Position numbers and translations under genes: made by a program
From: JAUJOE01 sp038252945
Lineage (GTDB): Bacteria; Actinomycetota; Actinomycetes; Propionibacteriales; Nocardioidaceae
DNA: 64,000 bases
Assembly: GCA_038252945.1 (NCBI GenBank)
Contig: JBBSHN010000002.1
Location: 57,771-121,770 of the forward strand
Reading direction: 5' to 3'
Part shown: piece after piece, positions 63,071 to 64,000 of the stretch
How the letters are laid out: every line of letters begins with the position of its first letter
Position numbering within the stretch: position 1 is the stretch's first letter
Notes under the pieces: generated by a model
What the model was told of the DNA's origin: nothing
The model's database searches: none
The model's input: the letters and a program-made list of their open reading frames with translations, nothing else

Positions 63071-63159
63071 CGCGCCGATCCTGTCACCTGCTCGACAGCA
63101 CGGCGCCGGGTGGCAGACACTGTTCGCCTGAGGGTGAAGCCCGAGAACGAGGAGCAAGC

Positions 63160-63954
63160 GTGGCCAAGCAGCGACGCGGGTGGGCGCTCGCCCTCGTCGT
63201 TGCGTTGCTTCGCCGGCCACTTATGCTTCTCACCAAGCGTGACTGGCGCGGAGCAGAGCACCTCCCGACCAACGGTGGCTGTGTCCTCGCCACCAACCAT
63301 GTGTCGGAGCTCGATCCCATTCCGTTCGGTCACTTCGTCATCGACAACGGCCGGTTGCCGCGCTTCCTTGGCAAGGCTGAGGTCTTCGCCGTACCGGTTA
63401 TTGGCAGGATCGTGACCAGTGCCGGCCAGATCCCCGTTCACCGCAAGACGACGGACGCCGCGAAGGCCTTCAGTGCCGCGGTCGCTGCGGTGAACGCCGG
63501 CGAGTGCGTCGTGGTCTATCCAGAGGGCACCATCTCACGCGATCCGGACCTGTGGCCGATGGTGGGCAAGACCGGCGCAGCCCGGATCGCTCTCACCACC
63601 GGGTCTCCGATCATTCCGTGTGCGCAGTGGGGGCCGAACCATCTGCTGCCGCCGTACGCACGCAAGCCCGACCTGCTTCCGCGCAAGACCATGCACGTGT
63701 GGGCGGGCCCGCCGGTGGAGTTGTCGGATCTTCAGGGCAAGCCGCTGAGTCCTGCTGTATTGGGGGAGGCGACGGTCAGGATAATGACCGCGATCACCGC
63801 GCTGCTGGAGCAGATCCGCGGGCAGAATGCGCCGAGTGAGCGGTTCAACCCAAGGGCGTCGGGCGTTCCTGACATCGGCAATCCACACCTGCGCAGACCC
63901 CAGCCGCCTCCAGGTGTCTCTTCTCGGGGTTTCGATTCGGCGGCTTCGGCGTGA
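63160..63954 (+). CDS. plsC: 1-acyl-sn-glycerol-3-phosphate acyltransferase family protein
   Basis: 264 residues from GTG 63160. The HX4D motif is NHVSELDPIPFGHFVID and the second motif is VVYPEGTISRDPDL; the phosphate-binding FLGKAEVFAVPVIGRI stretch lies between. Makes phosphatidic acid from lysophosphatidate on the membrane. The gpsA start overlaps the stop, so the two lipid-precursor genes are coupled. The C-terminal ~30 residues are disordered. Confidence 0.88.
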   Translation: MAKQRRGWALALVVALLRRPLMLLTKRDWRGAEHLPTNGGCVLATNHVSELDPIPFGHFVIDNGRLPRFLGKAEVFAVPVIGRIVTSAGQIPVHRKTTDAAKAFSAAVAAVNAGECVVVYPEGTISRDPDLWPMVGKTGAARIALTTGSPIIPCAQWGPNHLLPPYARKPDLLPRKTMHVWAGPPVELSDLQGKPLSPAVLGEATVRIMTAITALLEQIRGQNAPSERFNPRASGVPDIGNPHLRRPQPPPGVSSRGFDSAASA

Positions 63955-64000
63955 GCAAGGTCGCGGTCCTCGGCTCAGGTTCTTGGGGTACGGCGTTCTC
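63951..64000 (+). CDS. gpsA: Glycerol-3-phosphate dehydrogenase [NAD(P)+], 5' end only
   Basis: The GTG at 63951 overlaps the plsC stop. The 16 visible codons read SKVAVLGSGSWGTAF, with the GxGxxG nucleotide loop and the WGTA sequence of GpsA. The rest is beyond the window. Supplies glycerol-3-phosphate for the acyltransferase pathway encoded upstream. Confidence 0.85.
   Translation, partial: MSKVAVLGSGSWGTAF

Overview
The window looks like chromosome of a high-GC actinobacterium. Evidence: strong G/C third-position bias, many GTG starts, 4-nt start/stop overlaps, the mismatch endonuclease NucS, the GlgE (TreS-Mak-GlgE-GlgB) pathway, coenzyme F420 synthesis (CofC), and GatCAB next to a glutamyl-tRNA synthetase. 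I cannot name a genus from the sequence alone. Most of the window is intact core metabolism. The first ~7 kb is an accessory, partly decayed region.

0-7.5 kb (accessory). A short cation-diffusion-facilitator gene and the decayed N-terminus of a second putative Mn exporter are followed by a DUF421 membrane protein. Next comes a complete Asp23/Gls24-type envelope-stress cassette of six genes (2.4-5.2 kb). It is bracketed by two pieces of tRNA debris: a decayed tRNA-Phe at 2.2 kb and the 3' half of a tRNA-Arg(UCU) at 5.3 kb. Downstream lie a secreted RTX-repeat protein broken by at least three frameshifts, a broken zinc-motif gene, and a GYD-domain gene.

7.5-28 kb (acyl-CoA and B12 chemistry, plus a membrane-stress block). 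Ethylmalonyl-CoA mutase, a fused tandem 3-hydroxybutyryl-CoA dehydrogenase, crotonyl-CoA carboxylase/reductase, methylmalonyl-CoA epimerase, thiolase, MeaB GTPase and an isobutyryl-CoA-mutase-type large subunit together supply the acetyl-CoA to crotonyl-CoA to ethylmalonyl-CoA branch, with B12-dependent rearrangements. Interleaved are an operon of DUF3618, holin-like and BrkB-like membrane proteins, a PRC-barrel/DUF2382 gene, nucS, a DivIVA-like coiled-coil protein, a CmpX-like channel protein and a thioredoxin-fold protein without cysteines.

28-41 kb (alpha-glucan metabolism and electron transfer). glgE-treS-mak-glgB is a minus-strand operon in which every junction is a 4-nt overlap. Glycogen phosphorylase is divergent from it. 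An enoyl-CoA hydratase and etfBA follow.

41-64 kb (translation, tRNA modification, amino acids, DNA repair). Gluconokinase, cysteine desulfurase-mnmA, a MetE-like protein, ligA, gatCAB, a degenerate ketol-acid reductoisomerase paralogue, serA, ilvE, a fumarylacetoacetase-family enzyme, gltX, a CPBP protease, tRNA-Gln(CUG) and tRNA-Glu(CUC), a phosphotransferase of lower GC, an Ada-AlkA fusion with ogt, cofC, plsC and the start of gpsA.

The points most worth following up are: (i) a ~75-bp intergenic repeat family with three copies, all next to acyl-CoA genes; (ii) the ketol-acid reductoisomerase paralogue that has lost catalytic residues; (iii) the tRNA-flanked Asp23 cassette carrying an HPD-motif protein; and (iv) active-site residues that mark the stand-alone mutase as isobutyryl-CoA type. 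I found no CRISPR array, transposase, integrase or phage structural gene.
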